NCBI GenBank assembly: GCA_963788935.1 | Contig: CAWBIM010000006.1 | Span: 248,001-312,000 of the forward strand | From: JAOPZW01 sp963788935 | GTDB taxonomy: Bacteria > Actinomycetota > Thermoleophilia > Solirubrobacterales > Solirubrobacteraceae | Reading direction: 5' to 3' | Length of the DNA: 64,000 nucleotides | Shown: in pieces, positions 1 to 7,384 of the stretch | How positions within the stretch are numbered: the first letter of the stretch is position 1 | Layout: every line of letters begins with the position of its first letter | Made by a program: the position numbers and the translations under genes | Notes under the pieces: model-generated | What the model saw: the letters and a program-made list of their open reading frames with translations, nothing else | What the model was told of the DNA's origin: nothing | Database searches by the model: none

Positions 1-348
1 ATGGACGAAGCGCCACGCGCCGGTGAGGTTCACGTCGAGCTGGACGGCGAGGACCTCGGGGTCGAGGTGGCGCATCCCGCCGGCGGTCGCGATCCCCGCG
101 TTGGCGATCGCCACGTCGATGCCGCCGCAGCGCTCGACCACGTCGGCGACGGCGCTGGTCACCGACGCGGCGTCCGTGACGTCGCAGACCGCCCACACCG
201 TGTCGCCGCCCAGCGACGCGGCCGCCGCCTCGACGCCCGCGGCGTCGACATCGAGCAGCGCGACGCGATGGGTTGCCTGCAGCTGCCGGGCGCTCTCGAG
301 GCCGATCCCCCGGGCGCCGCCGGTGATGACCGCGACGGGCCGCGCCAC
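1..348 (-). CDS. Short-chain dehydrogenase/reductase, N-terminal part (cut by window edge)
   Basis: Only the first ~116 residues are present; the gene runs off the left edge. It starts at a GTG at 348 and opens VARPVAVITGGARGIG, the Rossmann TGxxxGxG cofactor loop of SDR enzymes. The acidic end of the second strand (ALLDVD, about residue 34) points to NAD(H) over NADP(H) by the usual family rule. The NNAG element is present as ANAG (about residues 82-85). The catalytic YxxxK segment lies outside the window, so substrate and activity cannot be judged. It ends head-on near the small membrane gene at 354-521, which is read in the same direction and lies just upstream, so the two could be cotranscribed. 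Confidence 0.85.
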   Translation of the reverse strand, partial: MARPVAVITGGARGIGLESARQLQATHRVALLDVDAAGVEAAAASLGGDTVWAVCDVTDAASVTSAVADVVERCGGIDVAIANAGIATAGGMRHLDPEVLAVQLDVNLTGAWRFVH

Positions 349-353
349 GGGCG

Positions 354-521
354 CTAGCGGCGCGTGCCGCGGCGAGCCAGGTAGGCCTGGTTCTCGGCCC
401 GCTCGCCGAACACCTGGGCGACCGCGAACGCGATCAGGCCCTGCACGAGCACCGGGAAGATCACGAAGAACACGACGACGAGGCCGAGCGTGGCCACGAC
501 GGAGCCGAGGGCGATCACCAT
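354..521 (-). CDS. Small membrane protein, 55 aa, unknown function
   Basis: The ORF is open further upstream, but the part beyond the ATG at 521 is arginine/proline-rich noise overlapping the divergent tyrosinase-like gene's leader, so I place the start at 521. The 55-residue product is one long hydrophobic stretch (about residues 2-37) followed by a short charged tail ending ARRGTRR, which predicts a membrane protein with a cytoplasmic C-terminus. Six bases separate it from the start of the SDR gene, which suggests cotranscription. A purine-rich GGGAGG lies about 19 bases before the ATG, too far for a normal ribosome site. I do not recognise the family. Confidence 0.55.
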   Translation of the reverse strand: MVIALGSVVATLGLVVVFFVIFPVLVQGLIAFAVAQVFGERAENQAYLARRGTRR

Positions 522-700
522 GACGCCGCGGAACGCTACACCTCCCGGGCGCGGGAGGTCGATCCCGCCCAATCGCGCGGTTGTGTGCGCAATGTCACGT
601 AGTGACGAATCGCACAGCGGGAGGGTCCGGCGCGAGCCATCGGAGGTGCGCCGGAACCATTGGGGGGTCCGGCGCGGGGATGGGTTGGGAGGAGGAGACG

Positions 701-2014
701 ATGGAGGACGTCCACGTCCGCCAGGACGTCTGGACCCCTGGCGCGAGCCCGGACGCACCGTGGGACGAGCGGTTGCTCGCGTACGCGCGCGCCGTCGGCG
801 AACTGAAGGCGCGCCCGGCCGATGACCCGCTGAGCTGGATCGGGCAGGCCTCGCTGCACGTCGGCCGCCCCCGGGGGACCTGGTACCTGCTGCCGTGGCT
901 GCGGATGCACCTGTGGTACCTCGAGCGCGTCCTGCGCGCGGCCGTCGTCGCGTCCGGCGGCCCGGCCGACTGGGCGCTGCCGTACTGGGGCTATGCCGAC
1001 GCCGACGCCGACGGCGACCGGGCGCGTGCCGCGCTGCCCCCGGCGTTCGCCGTGCGCGAACTGCCCGACGGCGGGCCGAATCCGCTCTTCCGCGCCGACG
1101 GCGAGCGCGCGCCGTTCCTGAACCGCGGCTTCCCGCTGCCGGCGGCCGTGACGGACGCGACGCGGGCGCTGTCGGCCCCAGGGTTCTCGCCCGGGCTCGG
1201 CGGCCTGCCCGACGGCCCCGCGCGCGGCGGCGACCCGCCGACGCCCGGCCTGCTCGAGGCCCAGCCGCACGACAGCGTCGCCGCGGCGCTCGGCCGCGAC
1301 GCCCCGCTCGACCCCGTCTTCCCGCTGCACCTCGCGGCCGTCGACCGGCTCTGGGAGACGTGGCTCGCGCAGGACCCGGCCCACGAGAACCCGGCCCAGT
1401 TCGACTGGACCGACCAGTGGTTCTCCTTCTGCGACGCCGACGGTCGCGCGCGCAGCATGACCTGCGGCCAGGCCGGCGACCTCGCGAACCTCGACTACAC
1501 GTACGCGGGCCTGCGCCCGCGCGCGGGCGCCGAGCACGTGCTCACGCGCGATGCCGACGACGCTCTCGCGCTCTGCTCCGGCCGCGCGCGGCGGATCGCG
1601 ACGGGGGCGTGCGACAGCGTCGAGCTCGGCGCCGACGCGCGGCGCGTCGCCCTGCGCCCGTCGGACGGTGCCCGCGTGGCGGCGGGCGCCGGCCCGGTGC
1701 GCGGGCGCGTCTACCTGCACGTCGAGGACGCGCGCGCGGTCTCGGGGGCGGCGGGCAGCGTGTGGGAGGTCCGGGTCGAGGGGCGCCACGTGCGCCGGCC
1801 GGACGCCGCGGCCTGCGTCGGGACCATCGCGCTGACCGGCCGCGACGTCGCGCAGCGCTTCGTCTTCGACATCACCGACGCGGTCGACGACCTCGACTCG
1901 GCGTGGGACGAGCGCGCGCTCGCCGTGACGTTCCATCCGGCGCTCCCGGCCGACCGCACGGCCGGCGCGGAGCTCGCCGCGCGCGTGGGGCGGGTGTTCC
2001 TGACGCACACGTGA
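701..2014 (+). CDS. Tyrosinase-like protein lacking most copper ligands
   Basis: The start is the ATG at 701, preceded by GGAGGAG at a normal distance. The 437-residue protein follows the tyrosinase/polyphenol oxidase fold closely: PWLRMHLWYLERVLRAA (about 65-81), WALPYWGY (91-98), PLDPVFPLH (202-210) and DRLWETW (215-221), then a C-terminal beta-rich domain like the shielding domain of polyphenol oxidases. Type-3 copper enzymes use six histidines. Here His53 and His190 remain. The positions normally filled by His in the QHGSW, PWHR and HxxxH motifs are Arg58, Leu67 and Ala194, and the usual HH pair is His210-Leu211. Binding of a dicopper centre therefore looks impossible. No caddie protein lies next to it. 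The fold call is firm; the present function is unknown. Confidence 0.8.
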   Translation: MEDVHVRQDVWTPGASPDAPWDERLLAYARAVGELKARPADDPLSWIGQASLHVGRPRGTWYLLPWLRMHLWYLERVLRAAVVASGGPADWALPYWGYADADADGDRARAALPPAFAVRELPDGGPNPLFRADGERAPFLNRGFPLPAAVTDATRALSAPGFSPGLGGLPDGPARGGDPPTPGLLEAQPHDSVAAALGRDAPLDPVFPLHLAAVDRLWETWLAQDPAHENPAQFDWTDQWFSFCDADGRARSMTCGQAGDLANLDYTYAGLRPRAGAEHVLTRDADDALALCSGRARRIATGACDSVELGADARRVALRPSDGARVAAGAGPVRGRVYLHVEDARAVSGAAGSVWEVRVEGRHVRRPDAAACVGTIALTGRDVAQRFVFDITDAVDDLDSAWDERALAVTFHPALPADRTAGAELAARVGRVFLTHT

Positions 2015-2031
2015 GAGCGGGGCGCGCCCCC

Positions 2032-2061
2032 GAAAAGCTTCTCCGACCTCACTGGTAGGAT
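2032..2061 (+). promoter_or_regulatory. Possible promoter/operator of the Rrf2-suf operon
   Basis: Between the tyrosinase-like stop and the Rrf2 start there are only 55 bases. They hold an imperfect 12-base palindrome, GAAAAGCTTCTC (2032-2043, 10 of 12 positions symmetric), and a TAGGAT hexamer (2056-2061) suited as a -10 element nine bases before the ATG, which would give a nearly leaderless mRNA. No good -35 hexamer is visible. Rrf2 proteins usually repress their own operon, so an operator here is plausible, but this is inference. Confidence 0.3.
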
Positions 2062-2069
2062 TAGCCCTC

Positions 2070-2549
2070 ATGATCTTCACGACGAAGGCGGAGTACGGGG
2101 TGCGCCTGCTCGTCGAGCTCGGCCGCCATCATGAGGACGGGTCGCCCGTCTCGCTGAAGGCGATCGCCGAGGCCGAGGGCCTGCCGCTCGCCTACCTCGA
2201 GCGCATCGTCGCGCTCCTGAAGAAGGCCGCCCTCGTGGAGAGCACCCGCGGCGCGCACGGCGGCTACCGGCTCGCGCGCGATCCGGCGACGATCCACATG
2301 GACGAGGCCGTCCTCGCCCTGGAGGGCGCCGTCGCGCCGATGTCCTGTTTCGTGGACGATTCCGAAGACGGCCGCGTGCTGTGCTCGCATCTGATCGACC
2401 ACGGCCACGGCTGCGCCACGAAGCTGCTGTGGACCCGGGTCCAGGGCGGCGTGATCAACGCGCTCGCCCAGACCACGCTCGCCGAGCTCGTCGCGTTCCA
2501 GGGCCGCCAGATCGGCGCCGGAACGGTCGGCGAGCCCGTCGGCGCCTGA
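2070..2549 (+). CDS. Rrf2-family Fe-S regulator of the suf operon
   Basis: The 159-residue protein begins MIFTTKAEYGVRLL, the standard Rrf2 opening, followed by a winged helix (about 1-75) with the GAHGGYRLAR wing. Three cysteines, Cys93, Cys105 and Cys115, have the spacing used by IscR/SufR-type members to hold an Fe-S cluster. Such proteins sense cluster status and repress Fe-S assembly genes when clusters are plentiful. The gene stands at the head of sufC-sufS-sufU, about 45 bases before sufC, so autoregulation of this operon is the natural reading. The sequence cannot tell whether it behaves more like SufR or like NsrR/RsrR. Confidence 0.88.
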   Translation: MIFTTKAEYGVRLLVELGRHHEDGSPVSLKAIAEAEGLPLAYLERIVALLKKAALVESTRGAHGGYRLARDPATIHMDEAVLALEGAVAPMSCFVDDSEDGRVLCSHLIDHGHGCATKLLWTRVQGGVINALAQTTLAELVAFQGRQIGAGTVGEPVGA

Positions 2550-2595
2550 ACGCCACACCGACTTGAACCGACCCCCCACTTCCGGACCGGAGCAC

Positions 2596-3363
2596 ATGGC
2601 CGACCTCGAGATTCGCAACCTGCACGTCCAGGCCGGGGACAAGAAGATCCTCAAGGGCCTCGACCTCACCGTCAACAAGGGCGAGATCCACGCCCTCATG
2701 GGCCCGAACGGCTCGGGCAAGTCCACGCTGGCGAACGTCATCATGGGCCAGCCGAACCTCGAGGTGACCGAGGGCCAGATCCTCTTCCGCGGCGAGGACA
2801 TCACCGAGGCCGACCCGGACGAGCGCGCCCGCGCCGGCCTGTTCATGGCCTTCCAGTACCCCGTCGCGATCCCCGGCGTGACCGTCACGAAGTACCTGCG
2901 GATGGTCATGAACGCCCACCGCGAGGCGCGCGGCGAGCCCGAGATCAAGCTCAAGGACTTCCGCAAGACCGTCGAGGCGGCGATGGAGCTCACGAAGGTC
3001 CCGCGCGAGTTCTCGAGCCGCTACCTCAACGAGGGCTTCTCGGGCGGCGAGAAGAAGCGCATGGAGATCCTCCAGCTCGCGCTCCAGCAGCCCAGCATCG
3101 CGATCCTCGACGAGACCGACTCCGGCCTCGACATCGACGCGCTCAACACGGTCGCCCACGGCGTCAACGAGGTCGCCCGAGCGAGCGACATGGGCGTCCT
3201 GATCATCACCCACTACCAGCGGATCCTCCACATGGTGCAGCCGACCCGCGTCTCGATCATGTTCGAGGGCCGGATCGTCAAGGAGGGCGGCCCGGAGCTC
3301 GTCGAGCAGCTCGAGAAGCAGGGCTACAGCTGGGTCCGCGACGAGGTGGCGGCGGCCGCCTGA
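2596..3363 (+). CDS. sufC: SufC, Fe-S assembly ATPase
   Basis: This is the ABC-type ATPase of the SufBCD scaffold, a cytoplasmic protein that drives the conformational change in SufBD needed for cluster building. Of two in-frame starts I chose the ATG at 2596 (MADLEIRNL), which has GGAG just before it; the upstream TTG at 2563 adds an unlikely 11-residue extension. Walker A is GPNGSGKST (36-44), the signature region reads LNEGFSGGEKKR, and Walker B is ILDETDSGLD. The 255-residue length is normal. The stop codon overlaps the sufS start (TGATG), so the two are translationally coupled. Partners SufB and SufD are encoded about 5.5 kb downstream, beyond an unrelated cassette. Confidence 0.97.
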   Translation: MADLEIRNLHVQAGDKKILKGLDLTVNKGEIHALMGPNGSGKSTLANVIMGQPNLEVTEGQILFRGEDITEADPDERARAGLFMAFQYPVAIPGVTVTKYLRMVMNAHREARGEPEIKLKDFRKTVEAAMELTKVPREFSSRYLNEGFSGGEKKRMEILQLALQQPSIAILDETDSGLDIDALNTVAHGVNEVARASDMGVLIITHYQRILHMVQPTRVSIMFEGRIVKEGGPELVEQLEKQGYSWVRDEVAAAA

Positions 3364-4586
3364 TGGCCGTTCTCGCCGACACCGCGCTCGCCCAGGAGTT
3401 CCCGGCGCTCGACCGCGAGGGCCTCGTCTACCTCGACAGCTCGGCGACCTCGCAGACCCCGCGCGTCGTCCTCGACGCGATGGACGACTACTACGAGCAC
3501 CATCGCGGGACCGTGCACCGCAGCGTCTACCCGCTCGCCGCCGAGGCGACGGAGCTGTTCGAGGGCGCGCGCGAGCGCATCGCGCGGTTCGTGAACTGGG
3601 GCGTGCGCGAGACGATCCTGACGCGCAACGCGTCCGAGGCGCTCAACCTCGTCGCCTACTCGTGGGGCCTGACGAACCTCGGCCCCGGCGACCGGGTCGT
3701 CATCACCGAGATGGAGCACCACTCCAACCTCGTGCCGTGGCAGATCGTCTGCGAGCGGACGGGCGCGACGCTCGACTGGGTCACCGTCGACGACGATGGC
3801 CGGCTCGAGCTCGACGTCCTCGACCGCAAGCTCGCGGGCGGCGACGTGAAGCTCGTCGCCGTCTGCCACGTCTCGAACGTCGTCGGCACGATCAACCCGG
3901 TGGCCGACATCACGCGCCGCGCGCACGACGCGGGCGCCGTGGTCGTCGTCGACGGCTCGCAGGCCGTGCCGCAGATCCCGGTCGACCTGCGCGCGATCGA
4001 CGCGGACTTCTACGCCTGGACCGGCCACAAGGCCTACGGGCCGACCGGCGTCGGCGTCCTCCACGGGCGCAAGGCGCTCCTCGACGAGATGCCGCCGTTC
4101 ATCGCGGGCGGGCACATGATCGCGTCGGTCTCGCTCGAGAAGGGCACGCGCTGGGCCGAGATCCCGGCGAAGTTCGAGGCCGGCACCGGCGCCGTCGCCG
4201 AGGTCATCGGCCTCGGGGCCGCGATCGACTTCCTGTCGCGGATCGGGATGGACACGGTGCGCGAGCACGAGTCCGACCTCGCCGCCTACGCGCTCGAGCG
4301 CCTCACCGCCCTCCCCGGGCTGCACGTCCAGGGCCCGCTCGACGCCGCCGACCGCGGCGCGCTCGTGTCGTTCACGCTCGACGGCATCCACCCGCACGAC
4401 ATCGCCGAGATCCTCGGCGCGCAGGGCGTGTGCATCCGGGCCGGCCACCACTGCGCCCAGCCGCTCATGAAGCGCTTCGGCGTCGGGGCGACCAGCCGCG
4501 CGTCCTTCGCCGTCCACAACAGCCGCGAGGACGTCGACCGCCTCGTCGCCGGCATCGACAAGGTCAGAGAGGTCTTCGCGGACTGA
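3363..4586 (+). CDS. sufS: SufS, cysteine desulfurase
   Basis: This PLP enzyme removes sulfur from L-cysteine as a persulfide and passes it to SufU. The 407-residue protein is a complete class V aminotransferase-fold desulfurase. The PLP lysine is Lys223 in TGHKAYGP and the persulfide cysteine is Cys364 in RAGHHCAQP, the short active-site loop of group II (SufS) enzymes. The start overlaps the sufC stop by one base and its own stop overlaps the sufU ATG in the same way, giving a tightly coupled sufC-sufS-sufU unit. Confidence 0.97.
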   Translation: MAVLADTALAQEFPALDREGLVYLDSSATSQTPRVVLDAMDDYYEHHRGTVHRSVYPLAAEATELFEGARERIARFVNWGVRETILTRNASEALNLVAYSWGLTNLGPGDRVVITEMEHHSNLVPWQIVCERTGATLDWVTVDDDGRLELDVLDRKLAGGDVKLVAVCHVSNVVGTINPVADITRRAHDAGAVVVVDGSQAVPQIPVDLRAIDADFYAWTGHKAYGPTGVGVLHGRKALLDEMPPFIAGGHMIASVSLEKGTRWAEIPAKFEAGTGAVAEVIGLGAAIDFLSRIGMDTVREHESDLAAYALERLTALPGLHVQGPLDAADRGALVSFTLDGIHPHDIAEILGAQGVCIRAGHHCAQPLMKRFGVGATSRASFAVHNSREDVDRLVAGIDKVREVFAD

Positions 4587-5002
4587 TGGACGACCTGTAT
4601 CGCGAGGAGATCCTCAGCCACTACAAGCGCCCCCACAACTGGGGCGAGATGGAGTCCCCGGACCTCGAGTTCGAGGACACCAACCCGCTGTGCGGCGACG
4701 AGCTGCGCGTGATGCTGCGCGTCTCCGACGGCGGGACGATCGAGGACATCCGCTTCGCCGGCCACGGCTGCGCGATCAGCCAGGCCGCGGCGTCGATGAC
4801 CTCCGACGAGGTCAAGGGCATGCAGGTCGAGGACCTGCTCAAGCTCGACCGCGCGTTCGTGCTCGACCTGCTCGGCATCGACATCTCGGCGACGCGCATG
4901 AAGTGTGCGCTGCTGTCGCTGAAGGTGCTCAAGAGCGCGGGCCTCGGCGCGGCCGTCGAGTGGGAGCCCGAGACCCCGGCCTCCGAGGCCGAGGCGCGCT
5001 GA
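4586..5002 (+). CDS. sufU: SufU, zinc-dependent sulfurtransferase partner of SufS
   Basis: SufU accepts persulfide from SufS by a zinc-ligand swap. The 138-residue protein has the expected ligand set Cys36, Asp38, Cys62 and Cys107 (PLCGDEL, GHGCAIS, RMKCALL). The residue before the last cysteine is Lys rather than the His typical of IscU, which fits SufU. The 45-residue gap between the second and third cysteine is short: Bacillus SufU carries an insertion of roughly 18 residues there, so this protein has IscU-like spacing. It is the last gene of the first suf block. A stem-loop follows the stop and the downstream genes belong to a surface cassette. Confidence 0.92.
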   Translation: MDDLYREEILSHYKRPHNWGEMESPDLEFEDTNPLCGDELRVMLRVSDGGTIEDIRFAGHGCAISQAAASMTSDEVKGMQVEDLLKLDRAFVLDLLGIDISATRMKCALLSLKVLKSAGLGAAVEWEPETPASEAEAR

Positions 5003-5018
5003 GCGAGGGCCCGCGGGC

Positions 5019-5039
5019 GGTCCGCCGGCACGGCGGATC
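5019..5039 (+). terminator. Stem-loop after sufU
   Basis: GGTCCGCC (5019-5026) pairs with GGCGGATC (5032-5039), including one G-U pair, around a five-base loop, 16 bases past the sufU stop. There is no T-run, which is common for high-GC actinobacterial terminators, so it may terminate or only stabilise the suf message. Confidence 0.45.
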
Positions 5040-5077
5040 GCGCCGCTTCGCAAGAGCGCGGTAAGACTCGCCCGCTT

Positions 5078-5185
5078 GCACTCAAGATCGGTGGGGGTGC
5101 GGCCGACACGGTTTGTGAGCCACCCGCCGCCTCCCAGCCGAAACGCCGGAGAGGACGGAGCCACACAGGCGAAGTGCGGGGGCCG
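5078..5185 (+). promoter_or_regulatory. Candidate structured RNA leader upstream of the TasA-like gene
   Basis: The 215-base gap between sufU and the TasA-like gene can fold well. GCACTC (5078-5083) pairs with GGGTGC (5095-5100). CGGCC (5100-5104) pairs with GGCCG (5181-5185), enclosing CCCGC (5123-5127) with GCGGG (5176-5180) and CGCCT (5128-5132) with AGGCG (5167-5171). The last two helices stack except for a four-base AAGT bulge. The segment 5105-5122 can form its own small hairpin (CAC/GTG). A purine-rich core (5138-5166) sits inside. This resembles a ligand-sensing or protein-binding leader, but I could not match it to a known riboswitch class, and the ribosome site (GGAGG, 5205-5209) lies just downstream. 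Confidence 0.4.
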
Positions 5186-5217
5186 TTCCCCAATTCCCCT
5201 CGTCGGAGGCCCCTCCC

Positions 5218-5778
5218 GTGTCCCGCCTGTCCGCTCTCGCTGCGCACCCGCGCCGTACCCTCGGCGCCCTCGCCGTCGTCCTCGCCGCCGTCGGCATCAC
5301 CGTCGGATCCGGTGCGACCTTCACGGCGCATTCCGCGAACCCCGCCAACACCTTCACCGCCGGCACGCTCACGATGTCCAACAGCAAGGACGCCGCCGTG
5401 ATCCTCAGCTCGGGCAACATGAAGCCGGGCGACAGCACCAACGGCACCGTCGACATCGCCAACACCGGCAGCGTCGCGGGCAACTTCAAGCTCTCGACGT
5501 CGAACGTCTCCGACGCCAACGGCCTCCTCACCCAGCTCGACCTCAAGATCGAGGACTGCGGCCTCTACAGCGGCACGACCGCCCCGACGTGCTCGACCAC
5601 GACGTCGGTCTACAACGGCAAGGCCAGCGCCTTCACCACCGCCGCGCAGCTCGGCTCGTTCGCCTCGTCGGCCAAGCACCGCTACCAGTTCACGGTGACG
5701 ATGCCCTCGACCATCAGCGACACGTACCAGGGCAAGACCGGCTCGGTCCAGTTCGACTGGGACGCCGTCACCGCCTAA
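5218..5778 (+). CDS. TasA/camelysin-like surface protein
   Basis: The start is a GTG at 5218 with GGAGG eight bases upstream. The 186-residue product has a signal peptide (hydrophobic core about 15-30) ending before ATFTAHSA, then a beta-sandwich domain with the SipW-cargo pattern: a short segment after the signal, LSSGNMKPGDS, then TVDIANTGSVAGNFKL and a closing SVQFDWDAVTA. This matches the TasA/CalY family, which in Bacillus forms matrix fibres or was described as the camelysin peptidase. Two cysteines (EDCG and PTCS) could form a disulfide. A SipW-type peptidase follows about 115 bases later and is the expected processing enzyme. Tandem stem-loops after the stop may lower expression of the downstream genes relative to this one. 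Confidence 0.78.
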   Translation: MSRLSALAAHPRRTLGALAVVLAAVGITVGSGATFTAHSANPANTFTAGTLTMSNSKDAAVILSSGNMKPGDSTNGTVDIANTGSVAGNFKLSTSNVSDANGLLTQLDLKIEDCGLYSGTTAPTCSTTTSVYNGKASAFTTAAQLGSFASSAKHRYQFTVTMPSTISDTYQGKTGSVQFDWDAVTA

Positions 5779-5804
5779 GGCTGAACCCCTCCGACGCACC
5801 GACC

Positions 5805-5851
5805 GGCGGCCCCTTCACCGGGGCCGCCGAACGGGCGGCCTGACGGCCGCC
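5805..5851 (+). terminator. Tandem stem-loops between TasA-like gene and sipW
   Basis: Two perfect hairpins lie back to back: GGCGGCCCC (5805-5813) with GGGGCCGCC (5820-5828), and GGCGGCC (5834-5840) with GGCCGCC (5845-5851). Neither has a T-run. Their place after the first, probably abundant, fibre protein fits partial termination or mRNA 3'-end protection. Confidence 0.45.
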
Positions 5852-5894
5852 TCCCGCCGTTCCCCTGCCTTCCCTCCCGGAGCCCGAGTCACCG

Positions 5895-6455
5895 ATGCCT
5901 GCCGCCACCTCTCCCTCTCCCGCCCGCCGCCTCCGCGGCCTGGTCGGTGGCCTCCTCACCGCCGCCGCCGTCGCGCTCGCCGCCGCGGTCCTGCTGCCGG
6001 CGCTCCTCGGCCTCCAGCGCTACGTCATCACGAGCGGCTCGATGACCGGCACCTACGATCGCGGCTCCCTCGTGTACGACCGCGTCGTCCCCACCGCCTC
6101 GCTGAAGGTCGGCGACGTCATCACGTACGACCCGCCCGCGAGCTCCGGCCACACCGGCCTGGTCACCCACCGCATCCACGCGATCACGCGCGGGCCGAAC
6201 GGCGAGCGCCTCTTCCGCACGAAGGGCGACTTCAACGCCGCGCCCGACTCCTGGACCTTCACGCTGCGCCAGCCGACCCAGGCCCGCGTCGCGTTCCACC
6301 TGCCGTACGTCGGCTTCCTCCTCGCGGCCCTCGCCGACCGCTCGATCCGCATGGTCATCATCGGGATCCCCGCCCTCCTCATCGCCCTGTCGGTCCTCGC
6401 CGGCCTGTGGCGCGAGGCCGGCGAGACCGTCGCCGCGGAGGGTCGCGAGGCGTGA
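5895..6455 (+). CDS. sipW: SipW-type signal peptidase I
   Basis: This is a membrane signal peptidase of the ER/archaeal (Ser-His) type. In the 186-residue protein a first membrane segment (about 15-40) leads into TSGSM with the catalytic Ser49. The general base is His92 in VTHRIH, where bacterial LepB-type enzymes use Lys, and GDF (Asp112) is the likely acidic partner. A second membrane segment lies near the C-terminus (about 140-175). SipW enzymes cleave TasA/CalY-type proteins, and three such secreted candidates are encoded directly beside it, so this is probably a dedicated processing enzyme. The stop overlaps the next gene's GTG start (GTGA). The ribosome site before the ATG is weak (CGGAG about 13 bases away). 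Confidence 0.88.
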   Translation: MPAATSPSPARRLRGLVGGLLTAAAVALAAAVLLPALLGLQRYVITSGSMTGTYDRGSLVYDRVVPTASLKVGDVITYDPPASSGHTGLVTHRIHAITRGPNGERLFRTKGDFNAAPDSWTFTLRQPTQARVAFHLPYVGFLLAALADRSIRMVIIGIPALLIALSVLAGLWREAGETVAAEGREA

Positions 6456-7384
6456 AGCGCCTCGCCGTCATCGGTGTGCTCGCGGCCCTCGCCGCGGCCG
6501 GCTCCGGCGTCGGCATGTCCTCGGCCGCCTTCACCGCCCACTCCGCGGCGAAGGCGACGATCAGCGCCGCGAGCGACTGGACCGGCCCGTCGGTCTCGAT
6601 CACCTCGCCGAGCGACGGCGCGACGTTCACGTCCAGCTCGCCGACCCTCTTCGGCGCCGCGGGCACCGGCGACGGCGACAGCTCGACGGTGTCCTTCACC
6701 CTCTTCAGCGGCTCGAGCGCGAGCGGGACTCCGGTCCTCTCCCGCTCGGCGTCGCGCATCGCCGGCTTCTGGTACGTCTCGCTGAGCTCGCTCGCGGACG
6801 GCACCTACACCATGCTCGTGACGCAGACCGACGCCGACGGCAACACGGGCCGCGCGACGCGCACCTTCACGATCGACTCGACCGACCCCACCCGCGTGTC
6901 GGTGACCGCCACGAACGGCACCGGCGGCACCGCCGGGCGCCTCGAGGCCGGCGACGTCATCACCTACACCTACAGCGAGGCGATCGCGCCCTCGTCGCTG
7001 CTGTCGAGCTTCACCGGCACGGCGACGGCGGTCAAGGTCCGCTTCATCGACGGGGGGTCGACCGACGGCTTCACGGTCCTCGACGCGAGCTCGCAGGCCA
7101 ACGTCAAGCTCGACGCGGGCACGACGAGCAGCGCGGGTGTCGCCCTCGGCGCCAACTACGTCACGGGCACGGTCACGTTCAACGCGACGATGACCCAGAG
7201 CGCCGACGGCAAGTCCTTCTCGATCGTGCTCGGGTCCAACGACAACGCCTCGAAGCTGCTCTCGAGCGTCGCGAGCACCTCGAAGCTGACCTGGACGCCG
7301 AAGACCGGCCCGACCGATCTCGCGGGCAACGGCCTCGCGAACACGAACACGTACAGCGAGACGACCGCGGTGCGGCACTTCTGA
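6452..7384 (+). CDS. Secreted Ig-like protein, likely SipW substrate
   Basis: The GTG at 6452 overlaps the sipW stop, giving 310 residues (VKRLAVIGVLAA...). A signal peptide ends in SSAAFTAHSAAKATIS, almost the same FTAHSA motif as in the TasA-like protein upstream, which suggests the same peptidase processes both. Then come an Ig-like domain of the bacterial surface type (PSVSITSPSDGATF ... DGTYTMLVTQTDADGNTG, about 45-150) and a second beta-rich region (about 155-305) containing DVITYTYSEAI, as in Big/SwmB-type domains. There are no cysteines in the mature part. The next gene starts inside its stop codon (TGATG). A structural or adhesive role in a surface fibre is inferred from the context. 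Confidence 0.72.
   Translation: MKRLAVIGVLAALAAAGSGVGMSSAAFTAHSAAKATISAASDWTGPSVSITSPSDGATFTSSSPTLFGAAGTGDGDSSTVSFTLFSGSSASGTPVLSRSASRIAGFWYVSLSSLADGTYTMLVTQTDADGNTGRATRTFTIDSTDPTRVSVTATNGTGGTAGRLEAGDVITYTYSEAIAPSSLLSSFTGTATAVKVRFIDGGSTDGFTVLDASSQANVKLDAGTTSSAGVALGANYVTGTVTFNATMTQSADGKSFSIVLGSNDNASKLLSSVASTSKLTWTPKTGPTDLAGNGLANTNTYSETTAVRHF

Noticed and set aside
581..700. A longer tyrosinase-like protein from an upstream start
   Set aside because: The extra 40 residues are unlike protein, while ATG 701 has a strong ribosome site.
5078..5185. Match of the leader to the c-di-GMP-I or glycine riboswitch
   Set aside because: Short pieces such as GACGGAGCCAC and GGAGAGG resemble parts of these classes, but the essential CACAGGGCAAACC (c-di-GMP-I) and CTCTCAGG (glycine) elements are missing, so I only call it a structured candidate.
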